A DNA stretch of 43,847 nt from an uncultured Prevotella sp. (GCA_900314195.1 OMUH01000056.1:1-43847); one strand, 5' to 3'; positions 17,435-26,688 are shown, counted from the stretch's first letter. Translations and numbers: made by a program. The notes: generated by a model from the sequence alone, not told the origin.

Positions 17435-17962
17435 CTAAAGTCCTATAAGTTTTTTTACCTTGTCTACTGATATTTTTATCTTGTCGTAATTGTCAAGCAG
17501 GTTTACGTCAAGCGTATACTTTGCCTTGGAATAAAACTGCTCACGCTCACCGAGCTGCTTTTCTATGAACGTCCTCACCTCGTCAGGTGTTTTGTTGAGC
17601 AGCAGCGGCCTCACCGTCTTGCCCATCTTAAGATGCTTGTACAGCACCTCCGGCGACGCCTTCAGATAAACTGTGTCGCCCTGTCCGTTCATATAATCCA
17701 TGTTGTCAAAGAAGCACGGCGTGCCGCCTCCGCAGCTTATTACCACGTTCTCGAACTCTCCGACCTCATGCAGCATGTTATGCTCTATGCGGCGGAAGCC
17801 ATCCTCGCCCGACGCATCGAATATCTGCTTGACCGTTTTTCTCATCCGGTTCTCTATATACCAGTCGAGGTCATAAAAGCCTATGCCTAAGCTCTTGGCA
17901 AGGGCCTTGCCTACAGTAGTCTTGCCGGCGCCCATATATCCGATAATGAATATCCTGTTCAT
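17435..17962 (-). CDS. aroK: Shikimate kinase
   Basis: AroK phosphorylates shikimate to shikimate-3-phosphate in aromatic amino-acid synthesis. The 175-residue protein has Walker A GYMGAGKT (8-15), the Mg/shikimate-binding DLD (31-33) and the GGGTP loop (78-82), and an arginine in the lid (KTVRPLL). The size is that of a single-domain enzyme. Its ATG begins directly after the topA stop codon, so the two genes are translationally coupled. Confidence 0.95.
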   Translation of the reverse strand: MNRIFIIGYMGAGKTTVGKALAKSLGIGFYDLDWYIENRMRKTVKQIFDASGEDGFRRIEHNMLHEVGEFENVVISCGGGTPCFFDNMDYMNGQGDTVYLKASPEVLYKHLKMGKTVRPLLLNKTPDEVRTFIEKQLGEREQFYSKAKYTLDVNLLDNYDKIKISVDKVKKLIGL

Positions 17963-20332
17963 TTACTGTTTGCGTGTGCGCCGTGAGCGTGTTTTCGGCT
18001 CCGGCGAGTTTTTAATTATTTCCTGACACTCTTCGTATGTAATGTCTTTCACTTTGTCATGATAGCTCTTCGGCATACGGTAGTTCTTGCCGTCATAGGC
18101 TATATACGGTCCCCAGCGGCCGTTGAGCACTTCCATCTTGTCATCTTCCGGGAATGATTTGATATGCCGTTCCCTCTCCTGCTGGCGTTTCTTCTCAATA
18201 AGCTCTATTGCCGTATCAAGCGTGACGGTAAGCGGATCCTCCGTTTTCGGCAGCGACACATATTTCTTGTCATGAAGCACATAGGGTCCGAAGCGGCCTG
18301 CGCCTATCACAACCTTCTTGCCTTCATATTCGCCTATTTCTCTTGGCAGTTTGAAGCAGTCCAATGCCTCCTCGAGTGTAATGGTCTCCATGCTCTTCCC
18401 GGCGGGCAGCTGTGAGAACCGCGGCTTCTCCTCATCGCCGGCAGCACCAATCTGCACAACCGGTCCGAAGCGCCCTATCTTCACGAACACGGGGCGGCCG
18501 CTCGCCGGGTCTGTACCAAGCTCACGCTCGCCGGCCTTATGCTCGCTGCGCGAGTTCAGGACCTTGTCAACGACAGGCTCGAACTTCTTGTCAAAGTCTT
18601 TCAGCATCGACGTCCACTCTTCCTCGCCCTCGGCAATCTTATCAAACTGGTTCTCCACCTTTGCCGTGAAGTTATAGTCCATTATCTCCGGGAAGTTCTC
18701 AAGCAGGAAGTCGTTGACGACGATTCCTATGTCAGTCGGCAGCAGTTTGCCTTTGTCAGAACCGCTCGCCTCCACTTTTGTCTTCTGCGTCACAACATTT
18801 CCTTTCAGTGTGTCGACAGTGTAGCTTCGTTCCGTACCCTTTCTGTCGCCCTTCCGCACATACTCTCTCTGCTGAATGGTCGATATGGTAGGCGCGTATG
18901 TAGAAGGACGGCCAATCCCGAGCTCTTCCATCTTGTGCACAAGCGAGGCCTCGGTATATCTGCTCGGCGCCAGTGTGAAGCGCTCCGTGGCAGTAATCTC
19001 ACGGCGCTGCAGCTCATCGCCGGCCTTCATAGGCGGCAGCAGACGCGTGGCATCTTCGCCGGCCTCGTCATCATCTGTCGACTCACGGTACACCTTCAGG
19101 AAACCGTCGAAGCTGATCAGCTCGCCCGTAGCAACGAATTTCTCGGCAGCAACACTGCAGAGCTCGGTAGCAGCACTGCCGTCATTGTCTATGCCAATGG
19201 TAACGTTGGTCTTCTCTATTTTTGCGTCGGCCATCTGCGAAGCCGCCGTCCGCTTCCATATAAGCTCATACAGACGTTTCTCCTGCGATGTGCCCTCTAT
19301 GGTCTGATCGCTCATGAATGTAGGGCGTATGGCCTCATGTGCCTCCTGTGCACCTTTTGAATGCGTATGATAGTTCCGCGGCTGACTGTACTCCTCGCCC
19401 CACAGCTTTATAATCTCATCCTTGCTGGTGTTGATGGCCAGTGATGACAGATTTACGGAGTCAGTACGCATGTAGGTTATCTTTCCGGCTTCATACAGAT
19501 GCTGTGCCACCATCATGGTCTGGCTGACAGTGAAGCCGAGCTTGCGGGCTGCCTCCTGTTGCAGCGTAGACGTGGTGAACGGCGGCGCAGGGGTGCGCTT
19601 CTGCGGCTTTTCGGTCACATTCTCAACAATAAACTTTGCATTCTTGCACTTTTCAAGGAATGCTTCAACTTCATCATGCGACTTCAGACGCTTATTCAGC
19701 TCTGCCTTCACCTCCGTTGCGGCACCGTCGGCACCAATGATAGCGAAAACCGCATTTATCCTGTAGAACGGCTCGCTGTTAAAAGACTGTATCTCGCGCT
19801 CGCGTTCAACGATAAGCTCTACGGCCACGCTCTGCACGCGTCCTGCCGACAAGGCCGGCTTCACCTTGCGCCACAGCACCGGCGACAGCTTGAAACCTAC
19901 CAGACGGTCGAGCACACGGCGCGCCTGCTGGGCATCTACGAGATTCATGTCAAGATGCCGCGGTGTTTTTATAGCGTTCAGAATAGCCGGTTTTGTTATC
20001 TCATGAAACACTATTCTGTTTGTGCTTGTCTCGTCAAGGCCAAGCACCTCACACAGATGCCAGCTGATGGCCTCTCCCTCACGGTCTTCATCGGACGCAA
20101 GCCATATCTTCTTTGCGGCCTTCGCGTTTTTCTTCAGCTCGCCTACAATTTTTTTCTTATCTTCAGGAATCTCATAGTGAGGCTCCATGGTCTTAGGATC
20201 TATGCTGAGTTCTTTCTTCTTCAAGTCACGAATGTGTCCGTATGAAGACATTACTTTATAGTCAGAGCCAAGGAATTTCTCTATCGTCTTCGCCTTGGCA
20301 GGACTCTCTACTATAACCAGATTTTCTTGCAT
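17963..20332 (-). CDS. topA: DNA topoisomerase I (type IA)
   Basis: TopA relaxes negative supercoils by a covalent tyrosine intermediate. The 789-residue protein begins with the Toprim domain (VIVESPAKAKTIEKFLG, then SDEDREGEAISWHL at 80-93) and has its catalytic tyrosine at Y287 (ITYMRTDS). The C-terminal region from about residue 600 holds two or three repeats of the topoisomerase C-terminal zinc-finger type that have lost their cysteines (GRFGPVVQIG, GRFGPYV, GRWGPYIAYDG). The tail is basic (RSRRTRKQ). It is the first gene of the operon with aroK and speA. A -7 box lies 28-36 bases before the ATG. Confidence 0.96.
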   Translation of the reverse strand: MQENLVIVESPAKAKTIEKFLGSDYKVMSSYGHIRDLKKKELSIDPKTMEPHYEIPEDKKKIVGELKKNAKAAKKIWLASDEDREGEAISWHLCEVLGLDETSTNRIVFHEITKPAILNAIKTPRHLDMNLVDAQQARRVLDRLVGFKLSPVLWRKVKPALSAGRVQSVAVELIVEREREIQSFNSEPFYRINAVFAIIGADGAATEVKAELNKRLKSHDEVEAFLEKCKNAKFIVENVTEKPQKRTPAPPFTTSTLQQEAARKLGFTVSQTMMVAQHLYEAGKITYMRTDSVNLSSLAINTSKDEIIKLWGEEYSQPRNYHTHSKGAQEAHEAIRPTFMSDQTIEGTSQEKRLYELIWKRTAASQMADAKIEKTNVTIGIDNDGSAATELCSVAAEKFVATGELISFDGFLKVYRESTDDDEAGEDATRLLPPMKAGDELQRREITATERFTLAPSRYTEASLVHKMEELGIGRPSTYAPTISTIQQREYVRKGDRKGTERSYTVDTLKGNVVTQKTKVEASGSDKGKLLPTDIGIVVNDFLLENFPEIMDYNFTAKVENQFDKIAEGEEEWTSMLKDFDKKFEPVVDKVLNSRSEHKAGERELGTDPASGRPVFVKIGRFGPVVQIGAAGDEEKPRFSQLPAGKSMETITLEEALDCFKLPREIGEYEGKKVVIGAGRFGPYVLHDKKYVSLPKTEDPLTVTLDTAIELIEKKRQQERERHIKSFPEDDKMEVLNGRWGPYIAYDGKNYRMPKSYHDKVKDITYEECQEIIKNSPEPKTRSRRTRKQ

Positions 20333-20360
20333 AATGAACGAATACTGTTATTTTTCTGCG

Positions 20361-20368
20361 CAAAAGTA
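20361..20368 (-). promoter_or_regulatory. -7 box for topA-aroK-speA
   Basis: The minus strand reads TACTTTTG, matching TAnnTTTG, about 29 bases upstream of the topA ATG. The predicted leader is short. Confidence 0.5.
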
Positions 20369-20442
20369 AGCAAAACTTTATTGTCTTTTATATTAAAACA
20401 TCATTTTTTTGTTTTTTTTATTTTCGCAGCCGCATTTTCCGA

Positions 20443-20525
20443 CACTTTTCTCCGACACTTTTCACCTGTTCATTTTCACAGCAAATTTCTCATGCACATC
20501 TCTCATGCACATTTCTCATGCACAT
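20443..20525. repeat. Two short tandem repeats between topA and the Nudix gene
   Basis: Two copies of TCCGACACTTTT lie near 20438-20462, and three exact copies of TCTCATGCACAT lie at 20488, 20501 and 20514 with a 13-base period. They sit in the 204-base gap between the Nudix gene's 3' end and the topA promoter. No function is apparent. Confidence 0.7.
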
Positions 20526-20536
20526 TCCACTTTACG

Positions 20537-21064
20537 TCAGCGGCCTGTCTTCATTTCTATAAAACGATAAAGTCCCTGTCTGACAGAACGCAGTCCGAAC
20601 CGCTCGGTGTGAATATCGTCAAGAGCTATCCACTCGGCGTTGCTTGCATCGTCGGCAGCCGCCAGCTTACTGAAGTCTTTCACCTTGCATTCAAAAAACA
20701 TGTCAAGTGTTGGCACGTCGAAATGTGAATAATGATATTTGTTAGGAAAGCTGAACAAGTATCTGGCTTCCGTCACCTCAAGTCCTGTCTCCTCCTTCAC
20801 CTCTCTTATCACTCCTTCCTCAGCAGTCTCGTCTATATCCGCAAAACCGCCCGGCAAATCAAGTGTTCCCTTTGCAGGCTCGCCCTTGCGGGTGGTAACA
20901 AGCAGTTCGCCGCGCTCGTTCTGTATAAATGCCACATTCGCAGAACTGGGATTAAGATAATAAGTAAAACCACAGTGAGCGCACCGCTTACTCTTGAAAT
21001 CATTTTCTACAAAATGACGGCTGCCGCAAAACGGACAAAAAAGAAATTTCTCTAATGGATGCAT
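20537..21064 (-). CDS. Nudix hydrolase with N-terminal zinc ribbon
   Basis: This is a 175-residue cytosolic enzyme. The N-terminus has a four-cysteine zinc ribbon (C10, C13, C28, C31) like that of NADH pyrophosphatase (NudC). The Nudix box is complete: G73, E79, R87, E88, E91, E92, G94 and L95 in GGFADIDETAEEGVIREVKE and the next residues. Members hydrolyse nucleoside diphosphates linked to another group. The zinc ribbon points to NAD(H), ADP-ribose or a related dinucleotide, but it is shorter than true NudC and lacks its N-terminal domain, so the substrate is open. A -7 box lies about 35 bases upstream. Confidence 0.88.
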   Translation of the reverse strand: MHPLEKFLFCPFCGSRHFVENDFKSKRCAHCGFTYYLNPSSANVAFIQNERGELLVTTRKGEPAKGTLDLPGGFADIDETAEEGVIREVKEETGLEVTEARYLFSFPNKYHYSHFDVPTLDMFFECKVKDFSKLAAADDASNAEWIALDDIHTERFGLRSVRQGLYRFIEMKTGR

Positions 21065-21096
21065 TACGTTTATATTGTTTTTTATGATATTGAACT

Positions 21097-21104
21097 CAAA
21101 TCTA
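21097..21104 (-). promoter_or_regulatory. -7 box for the Nudix gene
   Basis: The minus strand reads TAGATTTG, a match to TAnnTTTG, 33 bases before the ATG. Confidence 0.45.
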
Positions 21105-21154
21105 TGAAGGGCATTAACTTTATCAGAATAAAAAGACAGAATAAAAGCCGAAAT

Positions 21155-21217
21155 AAAAAACGTGCCCCGTCAGCGGTTTCACTCATGGTGTCACCTCCGG
21201 CCGCGCACGTTTTTTTA
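21155..21217 (-). terminator. Terminator of the esterase gene
   Basis: AAACGTGC at the left and GCACGTTT at the right form the closing stem around about 40 bases that contain further pairing, and runs of T follow on both strands. It lies 35 bases after the esterase stop on the minus strand. Confidence 0.6.
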
Positions 21218-21251
21218 TATTTTTCATCTGATTCAGTTCTTTCCCTTACAG

Positions 21252-22715
21252 CTATTTCATCGGCCAGTCATCGGTTCTGAATGGAAGTACCGGCAACTGC
21301 GCGTTATTCCCGAGATTGCCTATCTGGAAGTTCTTGAAACAGTATCTCACAGCAACGGGCTTGCTGACCTCGCTGCTCGTCACGAATATCGACTCATTGC
21401 GCGGATCATTTCCTGGCACCCAGAAATGTCCGGCAACGGCCTTATGGAACACTCTGTCAGCACCGGCAACCTCAAAGCCTTCTATATCCTCAAAGCGTGA
21501 TATGCCGCCGTAATCATTCTTCAATCTGATATAGCACGTATCGCCTTTTATCTCCATGCTCTTGAACGAAGCGCTCTCACATCTTATGTCCTTAAAACCA
21601 TAGTCGTGGTTCAAGGCGATAAAGGCAAGGCGCTCACCCACCGGTTTCTTCTGTGTAGGGTGTATCTGCCCGCTCTCCCAAGGATACACGCAGTCGTTGG
21701 TGCACACTATGTCACTGTTGGGAATTATCTCTGACGCTTTCTGCTGCTGCTCACGCAGATAAGCAGCAACAGTGCCGTCCTTGCCACCACCGTAAGTGAA
21801 AGGTGCTATCTGCACTATATAAAAAGGTATGTTGCCCTCGCCGAAGGCCGTACGCCACTCCCTGGCGAGTTCTGCCAGACGGTTGGCATAATCGCCTGAC
21901 GGATAGTCAACGTTTGAGCATCCCTGATAATAGAGTATGCCCTTCACCGTATAGTTCAGAATGGGATGGAAGGTGCCGTTTCCCCACAGCAACGGACGAT
22001 GGTAGTCCCATGAGTATTTCTTCACTATTGCCTGGCTGTCAAGGGGCTCGTCGGTATGCGCCTTGAGATAATCACGGCTGAGCCAGCTCTCCACGCGCGA
22101 CCCGCCCTTGTTAGCCTCTATCAGTCCTACGGGCACATCAAGAGCCTGGTTAAGCATGCGTGCGAAGAAGAAGCCGACAGCGCTCTGCTCCATCACCGTG
22201 GAGATATCGGTAGGCTTCCACCAGCACTGGGCGTCATCAAGAGGCTTCATTGACATTACGCTCGGCACCTTGCAATAATGTATCTTGTTTTTCCACTTCG
22301 CGGCAGTGGCAACGATTTCCTGGCTGCCCTCAACAGGACAGTTCGGGAAGCCTTTTACAGGTATTTCCATATTGCTCTGACCGGCGCACACCCACACCTC
22401 ACCGGACAGAATACCGCTGACAGTGGTCTTCTCTCCGTCGTCAAAAGTCACTGACAAGGGCGTGTAGCCTGCCTGCGGCGTGCGTACCGTCAGCTGCCAT
22501 GTGCCGTCTTTTGCAGCCGTTGCCGTAGCGGTCTGCGAGCTCCATGACACGGTGGCCTTAATCTTGCTGCCGGGCTTGTCCCATCCCCACAGCCTCACGT
22601 CAGTGTCGTGCTGAACAATCATGTTGTCGGCAATAAGATGGGGCAGCCTTACCTTTGCCTGCATTGTCACAGCTGCTGTGCACAGCAGCAGAAGAAGAAT
22701 GTTTTTTCTCTTCAT
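21252..22715 (-). CDS. Secreted sialate O-acetylesterase-like SGNH hydrolase
   Basis: This protein removes O-acetyl groups from sugars, probably from sialic acids or plant glycans, outside the cytoplasm. The start at 22715 gives a 487-residue precursor with a clean signal peptide (MKRKNILLLLLCTAAVTMQA). An upstream ATG at 22739 in frame would add eight residues before it and is less likely. After a beta-rich N-terminal domain come the nucleophile motif CAGQSNMEIPV, the YQGCSNV block, common in Bacteroidetes members in place of YQGESN, and the C-terminal IHPTQKKPVGERLA with the catalytic histidine. The C-terminus is another beta domain. It stands alone on the minus strand between its terminator and a repeat-rich 5' region. 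The true substrate is not visible. Confidence 0.88.
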   Translation of the reverse strand: MKRKNILLLLLCTAAVTMQAKVRLPHLIADNMIVQHDTDVRLWGWDKPGSKIKATVSWSSQTATATAAKDGTWQLTVRTPQAGYTPLSVTFDDGEKTTVSGILSGEVWVCAGQSNMEIPVKGFPNCPVEGSQEIVATAAKWKNKIHYCKVPSVMSMKPLDDAQCWWKPTDISTVMEQSAVGFFFARMLNQALDVPVGLIEANKGGSRVESWLSRDYLKAHTDEPLDSQAIVKKYSWDYHRPLLWGNGTFHPILNYTVKGILYYQGCSNVDYPSGDYANRLAELAREWRTAFGEGNIPFYIVQIAPFTYGGGKDGTVAAYLREQQQKASEIIPNSDIVCTNDCVYPWESGQIHPTQKKPVGERLAFIALNHDYGFKDIRCESASFKSMEIKGDTCYIRLKNDYGGISRFEDIEGFEVAGADRVFHKAVAGHFWVPGNDPRNESIFVTSSEVSKPVAVRYCFKNFQIGNLGNNAQLPVLPFRTDDWPMK

Positions 22716-22759
22716 TACATAATAAGTTTTTAGGTTCAAGTCAAATAGAATAATTGGAT

Positions 22760-22840
22760 AATTTAATCTGAGTTATGGATTTTAATCTGAATTATAGATT
22801 CTGAACTATAATTTCTGAACTATAATTTCTGAACTATAAA
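22760..22840. repeat. A+T-rich tandem repeats upstream of the esterase
   Basis: Two related copies of TTTAATCTGAGTTATGGAT (the second with A for G at two places) are followed by three copies of TTCTGAACTATAAT at 22799, 22813 and 22827, with exact 14-base spacing. The array lies between the esterase start and the terminator of the lipoprotein gene, where the esterase promoter should be. Confidence 0.75.
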
Positions 22841-22866
22841 TAATGTGTTATCATTAAAAACCACAA

Positions 22867-22900
22867 GTGCAGCCGTGCCTGTTCAGTGGCACGGCTGCAC
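22867..22900 (-). terminator. Rho-independent terminator of the TlpA-like lipoprotein gene
   Basis: A perfect 13-base stem (GTGCAGCCGTGCC and its complement) with an 8-base loop is followed on the minus strand by TTGTGGTTTTT. It lies 17 bases after the stop codon. Confidence 0.85.
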
Positions 22901-22916
22901 TCTGCTTACGCTGTGC

Positions 22917-24098
22917 CTATTCGGCAAGCAGCGCTTTTATTTCTTTGTCAAGGTCGGTGATCTGTGCGTCACGTTTGCGCACGGTGTTCGTACGGTCTAT
23001 GAGGAAGAAGGTCGGAATGGCCTGTACGTTGTATTTTGCCAGTTCCTCACTCTCCACGCCCTGCGGCGCACGCACGCTTATCCATGGCAGAGCTGCCGTC
23101 TGCGTTTTCCAGAAATGCTCGTCAGGGTCAACGCTGACCTGGTAGATCTCAAAACCGGCAGAATGATATTTGTTATACAATTCGCGGAGCATCATTATGC
23201 GCTGAGTGCTGTTCTTGCCGGCAAAGAGATGGAAGTCGAGCAAGACGACCTTGCCGGAGAGCTGTGTCAGCGAACGCGTTACTCCATGGTTATCAGGCAG
23301 CGATATGTCTATGAGATTTGCCACCTGCACCTTGCTGGGGTCTATTTTGCTTGCCTGCTCGGCAGCCATTATCCTGACATCTTTCATTCCCTGTATTGCT
23401 ATTGCGTGCAGGTTCTTTCCGCGCTCAGAGCCGGGATAGAACGTATCCCAGCTGGTTGCCACGGCGGCGAACACCTTAATGTCATCACGGCTGTTGCGGG
23501 GATTGAAAATCAGCACCGGCTGACCGTCGACGACTATCGTCTGGAAAAGGGCGAAATAGCTGTAGGCACGCATTGGAGCCTTGAAGATATAATTACGCGT
23601 CACCATATTCTTATACTGTGCCATGACTGCGTCTATGGCAGCGCGGGTAGAGTCAACGCTCATACGCTGGCTGTGCACGAGAGCGTCCACAGTGCTCTGC
23701 AGCTGTTGCTGGGCCAGCGTAAGCTCTTTTATCTTTGAGCAGTCGTCTGACCCCTTCACGTCATACTGTGACGACATAACCGGATATTCCGCCTTTACGG
23801 TTATGGTCTCGGTAGAGTCAACGGCAAGGTTTATGAACTGCCCCGCGATACGCAGGCGGTAGAACTCAGGCGACACGGTATCAGCGGCCTGCTCGTCAAA
23901 TGCGAATGTGCCGTCTGCATTCAGCTTGACGGAATCGATTGTCTCAAAGCCGTCGAGCCCGCTGTGCTCAAGATACAGCATTGAGTCGGCAGCCGAGGTT
24001 ATCGAACCATTTATATGAAATTTCCTGCCGTTGCACGAAGGCAGCATTAAAACAACTGCCACAAAAGCTGCGACAGCCACTATGCGTGTCATTTTCAT
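22917..24098 (-). CDS. Thioredoxin-fold lipoprotein with DUF4369-like N-terminus, lacking CxxC
   Basis: The 393-residue protein has a lipoprotein signal with the lipobox LPSC (C22), so it is anchored to an envelope membrane. The N-terminal 220 or so residues resemble the DUF4369 domain found before TlpA-like thioredoxins in Bacteroidetes. The C-terminal thioredoxin-like domain (about 265-393) has VVLLDF, the cis-proline segment IPTFFLID (P362) and a normal length. At the place of the redox WCxPC motif it reads HLFAGKNSTQ (290-299) with no cysteine. It cannot be a standard disulfide reductase and may be a binding or chaperone protein. A -7 box lies 57 bases upstream. The gene stands alone and ends in a strong terminator. 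Confidence 0.85.
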   Translation of the reverse strand: MKMTRIVAVAAFVAVVLMLPSCNGRKFHINGSITSAADSMLYLEHSGLDGFETIDSVKLNADGTFAFDEQAADTVSPEFYRLRIAGQFINLAVDSTETITVKAEYPVMSSQYDVKGSDDCSKIKELTLAQQQLQSTVDALVHSQRMSVDSTRAAIDAVMAQYKNMVTRNYIFKAPMRAYSYFALFQTIVVDGQPVLIFNPRNSRDDIKVFAAVATSWDTFYPGSERGKNLHAIAIQGMKDVRIMAAEQASKIDPSKVQVANLIDISLPDNHGVTRSLTQLSGKVVLLDFHLFAGKNSTQRIMMLRELYNKYHSAGFEIYQVSVDPDEHFWKTQTAALPWISVRAPQGVESEELAKYNVQAIPTFFLIDRTNTVRKRDAQITDLDKEIKALLAE

Positions 24099-24154
24099 TT
24101 TCTGATATTTTTCACAAACATATTATAAAACAGACGGTTTCACGAACCACCATG

Positions 24155-24162
24155 CAAAGTTA
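24155..24162 (-). promoter_or_regulatory. -7 box for the TlpA-like lipoprotein gene
   Basis: The minus strand reads TAACTTTG, an exact fit to TAnnTTTG, 57 bases before the ATG. Confidence 0.5.
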
Positions 24163-24224
24163 CTTAAAAAAGAGAGAAAACAAAAATAAATATACATTTA
24201 TTCGTTTTTATCACATTTAATAGG

Positions 24225-24232
24225 TATCTTTG
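24225..24232 (+). promoter_or_regulatory. -7 box for pnp
   Basis: TATCTTTG matches TAnnTTTG. With a start a few bases downstream the pnp leader is about 170 bases long and includes the hairpin at 24296-24328. Confidence 0.55.
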
Positions 24233-24295
24233 CCACGTTTTACATAATTTAATATGTCATTCAGCGTTCTTTTAACCTGTTGACAACGCCCCTTT

Positions 24296-24328
24296 TACGC
24301 ATATTGCCGTCACGGCGCCGTATGCGTA
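24296..24328 (+). promoter_or_regulatory. Stem-loop in the pnp 5' leader
   Basis: Perfect 8-base arms TACGCATA and TATGCGTA enclose 17 bases that contain a second small stem (GCCG-TCA-CGGC). It lies 82 bases before the pnp ATG. In E. coli, PNPase represses its own mRNA through a leader stem-loop cut by RNase III; an equivalent role here is inference. Confidence 0.55.
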
Positions 24329-24410
24329 GCACTCCACAACAGATTACATCTTATTTCGCATATTATTTTCAGATGTTTAGTCAAAACAATAAAAGTATTT
24401 TTAATTTCAG

Positions 24411-26612
24411 ATGAACGTAATTACAAAAACAGTTCAATTGCCAGATGGCAGGACCATCTCGATTGAGACCGGTAAGGTGGCGAAGCAGGCCGACGGCTCG
24501 GCAGTGCTCCGTCTTGGCAACACGGTTTTGCTTGCCACAGTGTGCGCAGCCAAAGAGGCCGTGCCAGGCACCGACTTCATGCCATTGCAGGTTGACTACC
24601 GCGAACAGTACAGTGCTGCGGGCCGTTTTCCCGGAGGCTTCACAAAGCGTGAGGGAAAAGCTAATGACGACGAAATTCTCACATCACGTCTTGTAGACCG
24701 CGCTCTGCGTCCGCTCTTCCCTTCCGACTACCACTGCGAGGTGTACGTACAGGTAATGCTGCTCTCCGCCGACGGTGTTGACCAGCCTGACGCCCTTGCC
24801 GGCTTCGCAGCTTCTGCTGCCATGGCTTGTTCTGATATTCCTTTCGAATGCCCTATATCAGAGGTACGCGTAGCACGCATCAACGGAGAATATGTCATCG
24901 ACCCTACCTTCCAGCAGATGGAACAGGCCGACATGGACATCATGGTGGGCGCTACGGCAGAAAACATCATGATGGTTGAGGGTGAGATGAAAGAGGTTCA
25001 GGAAAAGGATCTCATCGGCGCACTGAAAGCCGCCGCAGAGGCCATCAAGCCTATGTGCGAGCTGCAGGCAGAGCTGGCCAAGGAGCTCGGCACTGACAAG
25101 AAGCGTGATTATGACGACGAGATCAACGACGAGGACCTGCGCCAGCAGATAAAGGACGAGCTTTACAAGCCGGCTTACGACATCAACCACCAGGCTCTGC
25201 CAAAGCAGGAGCGCAACGATGCCTTCGACAAGCTGCTTGCTGACTTCCTTGAGAAATATGATGCAGCACATACCGACCTGTCAGAAGAAGACCTCGAGGA
25301 AAAGCACGCCGAGGCTACACGCTATTACAGCGATGTGATGCGCGACGCCATGCGCCGCTGCATTCTCGACGAGGGTCTGCGCATGGACGGCCGTAAGACT
25401 ACCGACATACGCCCTATCTGGTGCGAGGTGTCGCCGCTGCCTATGCCTCACGGATCAGCTATCTTCCAGCGCGGTGAGACAATGTCTTTGTCAACATGTA
25501 CGCTGGGCACAAAGCTCGACGAGAAGATGATTGACGATGTGCTCGTAAAGGGCTACCAGCGTTTCCTGCTGCACTATAACTTCCCGCCGTTCTGCACCGG
25601 CGAGGCCAAGGCCCAGCGCGGCGTAGGACGTCGTGAGATCGGCCACGGCCATCTGGCATGGCGCGCGCTGAAAGGCCAGATTCCTGAAGACTTCCCTTAC
25701 ACCGTCCGCCTTGTTAGCCAGGTGCTGGAGTCTAACGGCTCATCATCAATGGCTACCACTTGTGCCGGCACACTGGCTCTTATGGACGCCGGCGTTCCTA
25801 TCAAGAAACCGGTATCGGGTATTGCCATGGGACTTATCAAGAACCCGGGTGAGGACAAATATGCTATTCTGAGCGATATCCTCGGCGATGAGGACCACCT
25901 CGGCGACATGGACTTCAAGACCACCGGTACACGCGACGGACTGACAGCTACGCAGATGGATATCAAATGCGACGGACTGTCATTTGACATTCTTGAGAAA
26001 GCCCTTATGCAGGCCAAGGCCGGACGTGAGTATATCCTCGGCAAGATGCTTGAGACCATTCCTGAGCCGCGCAAGGAGCTGAAGCCGCAGGTACCACGTA
26101 TTGAAGCCTTCGATATTCCTAAAGAGTTCATCGGTGCCGTTATCGGGCCGGGCGGAAAGATCATCCAGCAGATGCAGGAAGACACCGGCGCGACAATCAC
26201 CATTGACGAAAGCGACGGCAAGGGACACGTGCAGGTATCTGCTCCTAACAAGGAAAGCATTGACGCCGCTCTTGCCAAGATCAAGGCCATCGTGGCTGTT
26301 CCTGAGGTAGGAGAAGTTTACGAAGGCACCGTTCGCTCCATCATGCCTTACGGCTGCTTCGTAGAGATTCTGCCGGGTAAGGATGGTCTGCTCCATATCT
26401 CTGAGATTGACTGGAAGCGCCTTGAGACCGTTGAAGAGGCCGGCATCAAGGAAGGCGACAAGATTAAGGTCAAGCTTATGGAGATCGATCCTAAGACCGG
26501 AAAGTATAAGCTTTCTCACCGTGTTCTGCTGCCGAAGCCGGAAGGCTATCAGGAGCGTGAACGCCGCCCGCGCCGTGACCGTCGTCCGCGTCATGACAGC
26601 GATGCAGAATAA
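24411..26612 (+). CDS. pnp: Polyribonucleotide nucleotidyltransferase (PNPase)
   Basis: PNPase degrades RNA 3' to 5' using phosphate and can also add tails. The 733-residue protein has the first RNase PH domain ([33 protein letters not shown]), an all-helical linker, the second RNase PH domain with the catalytic region ([20 protein letters not shown]), a KH domain at about 562-629 ([17 protein letters not shown]) and an S1 domain at about 630-705 ([20 protein letters not shown]). A short arginine-rich tail ends the protein. Length and domain order are canonical. The gene stands alone with its own leader and terminator. Confidence 0.97.
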   Translation: MNVITKTVQLPDGRTISIETGKVAKQADGSAVLRLGNTVLLATVCAAKEAVPGTDFMPLQVDYREQYSAAGRFPGGFTKREGKANDDEILTSRLVDRALRPLFPSDYHCEVYVQVMLLSADGVDQPDALAGFAASAAMACSDIPFECPISEVRVARINGEYVIDPTFQQMEQADMDIMVGATAENIMMVEGEMKEVQEKDLIGALKAAAEAIKPMCELQAELAKELGTDKKRDYDDEINDEDLRQQIKDELYKPAYDINHQALPKQERNDAFDKLLADFLEKYDAAHTDLSEEDLEEKHAEATRYYSDVMRDAMRRCILDEGLRMDGRKTTDIRPIWCEVSPLPMPHGSAIFQRGETMSLSTCTLGTKLDEKMIDDVLVKGYQRFLLHYNFPPFCTGEAKAQRGVGRREIGHGHLAWRALKGQIPEDFPYTVRLVSQVLESNGSSSMATTCAGTLALMDAGVPIKKPVSGIAMGLIKNPGEDKYAILSDILGDEDHLGDMDFKTTGTRDGLTATQMDIKCDGLSFDILEKALMQAKAGREYILGKMLETIPEPRKELKPQVPRIEAFDIPKEFIGAVIGPGGKIIQQMQEDTGATITIDESDGKGHVQVSAPNKESIDAALAKIKAIVAVPEVGEVYEGTVRSIMPYGCFVEILPGKDGLLHISEIDWKRLETVEEAGIKEGDKIKVKLMEIDPKTGKYKLSHRVLLPKPEGYQERERRPRRDRRPRHDSDAE

Positions 26613-26648
26613 ACTGACTAAATTTAATTTTTTTCATATTTATTTAGG

Positions 26649-26688
26649 CTCCGGCAGCAGATTATTTTGCTGTCGGAGTTTTTTTTTT
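26649..26688 (+). terminator. Rho-independent terminator of pnp
   Basis: CTCCGGCAGC and GCTGTCGGAG pair with one G-U wobble around a 10-base loop, followed directly by ten T. It is 36 bases after the pnp stop. Confidence 0.9.

Larger units (their letters stand above)
24099..24410. other. Divergent regulatory region between the TlpA-like gene and pnp
   Basis: This stretch has no gene. It holds two divergent -7 boxes and the structured pnp leader, listed separately. Confidence 0.7.

Noticed and set aside
18539-20245. Long plus-strand open frames opposite topA
   Set aside because: They mirror the conserved topA coding sequence, with no recognisable protein features.
20488-20525. CRISPR array
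   Set aside because: The units are contiguous 13-base tandem repeats with no spacers; the same holds for the array at 22799-22840.
22845-23738. 297-codon plus-strand open frame opposite the TlpA-like lipoprotein
   Set aside because: It runs through the terminator hairpin and lies opposite a gene with a signal peptide and a thioredoxin fold.
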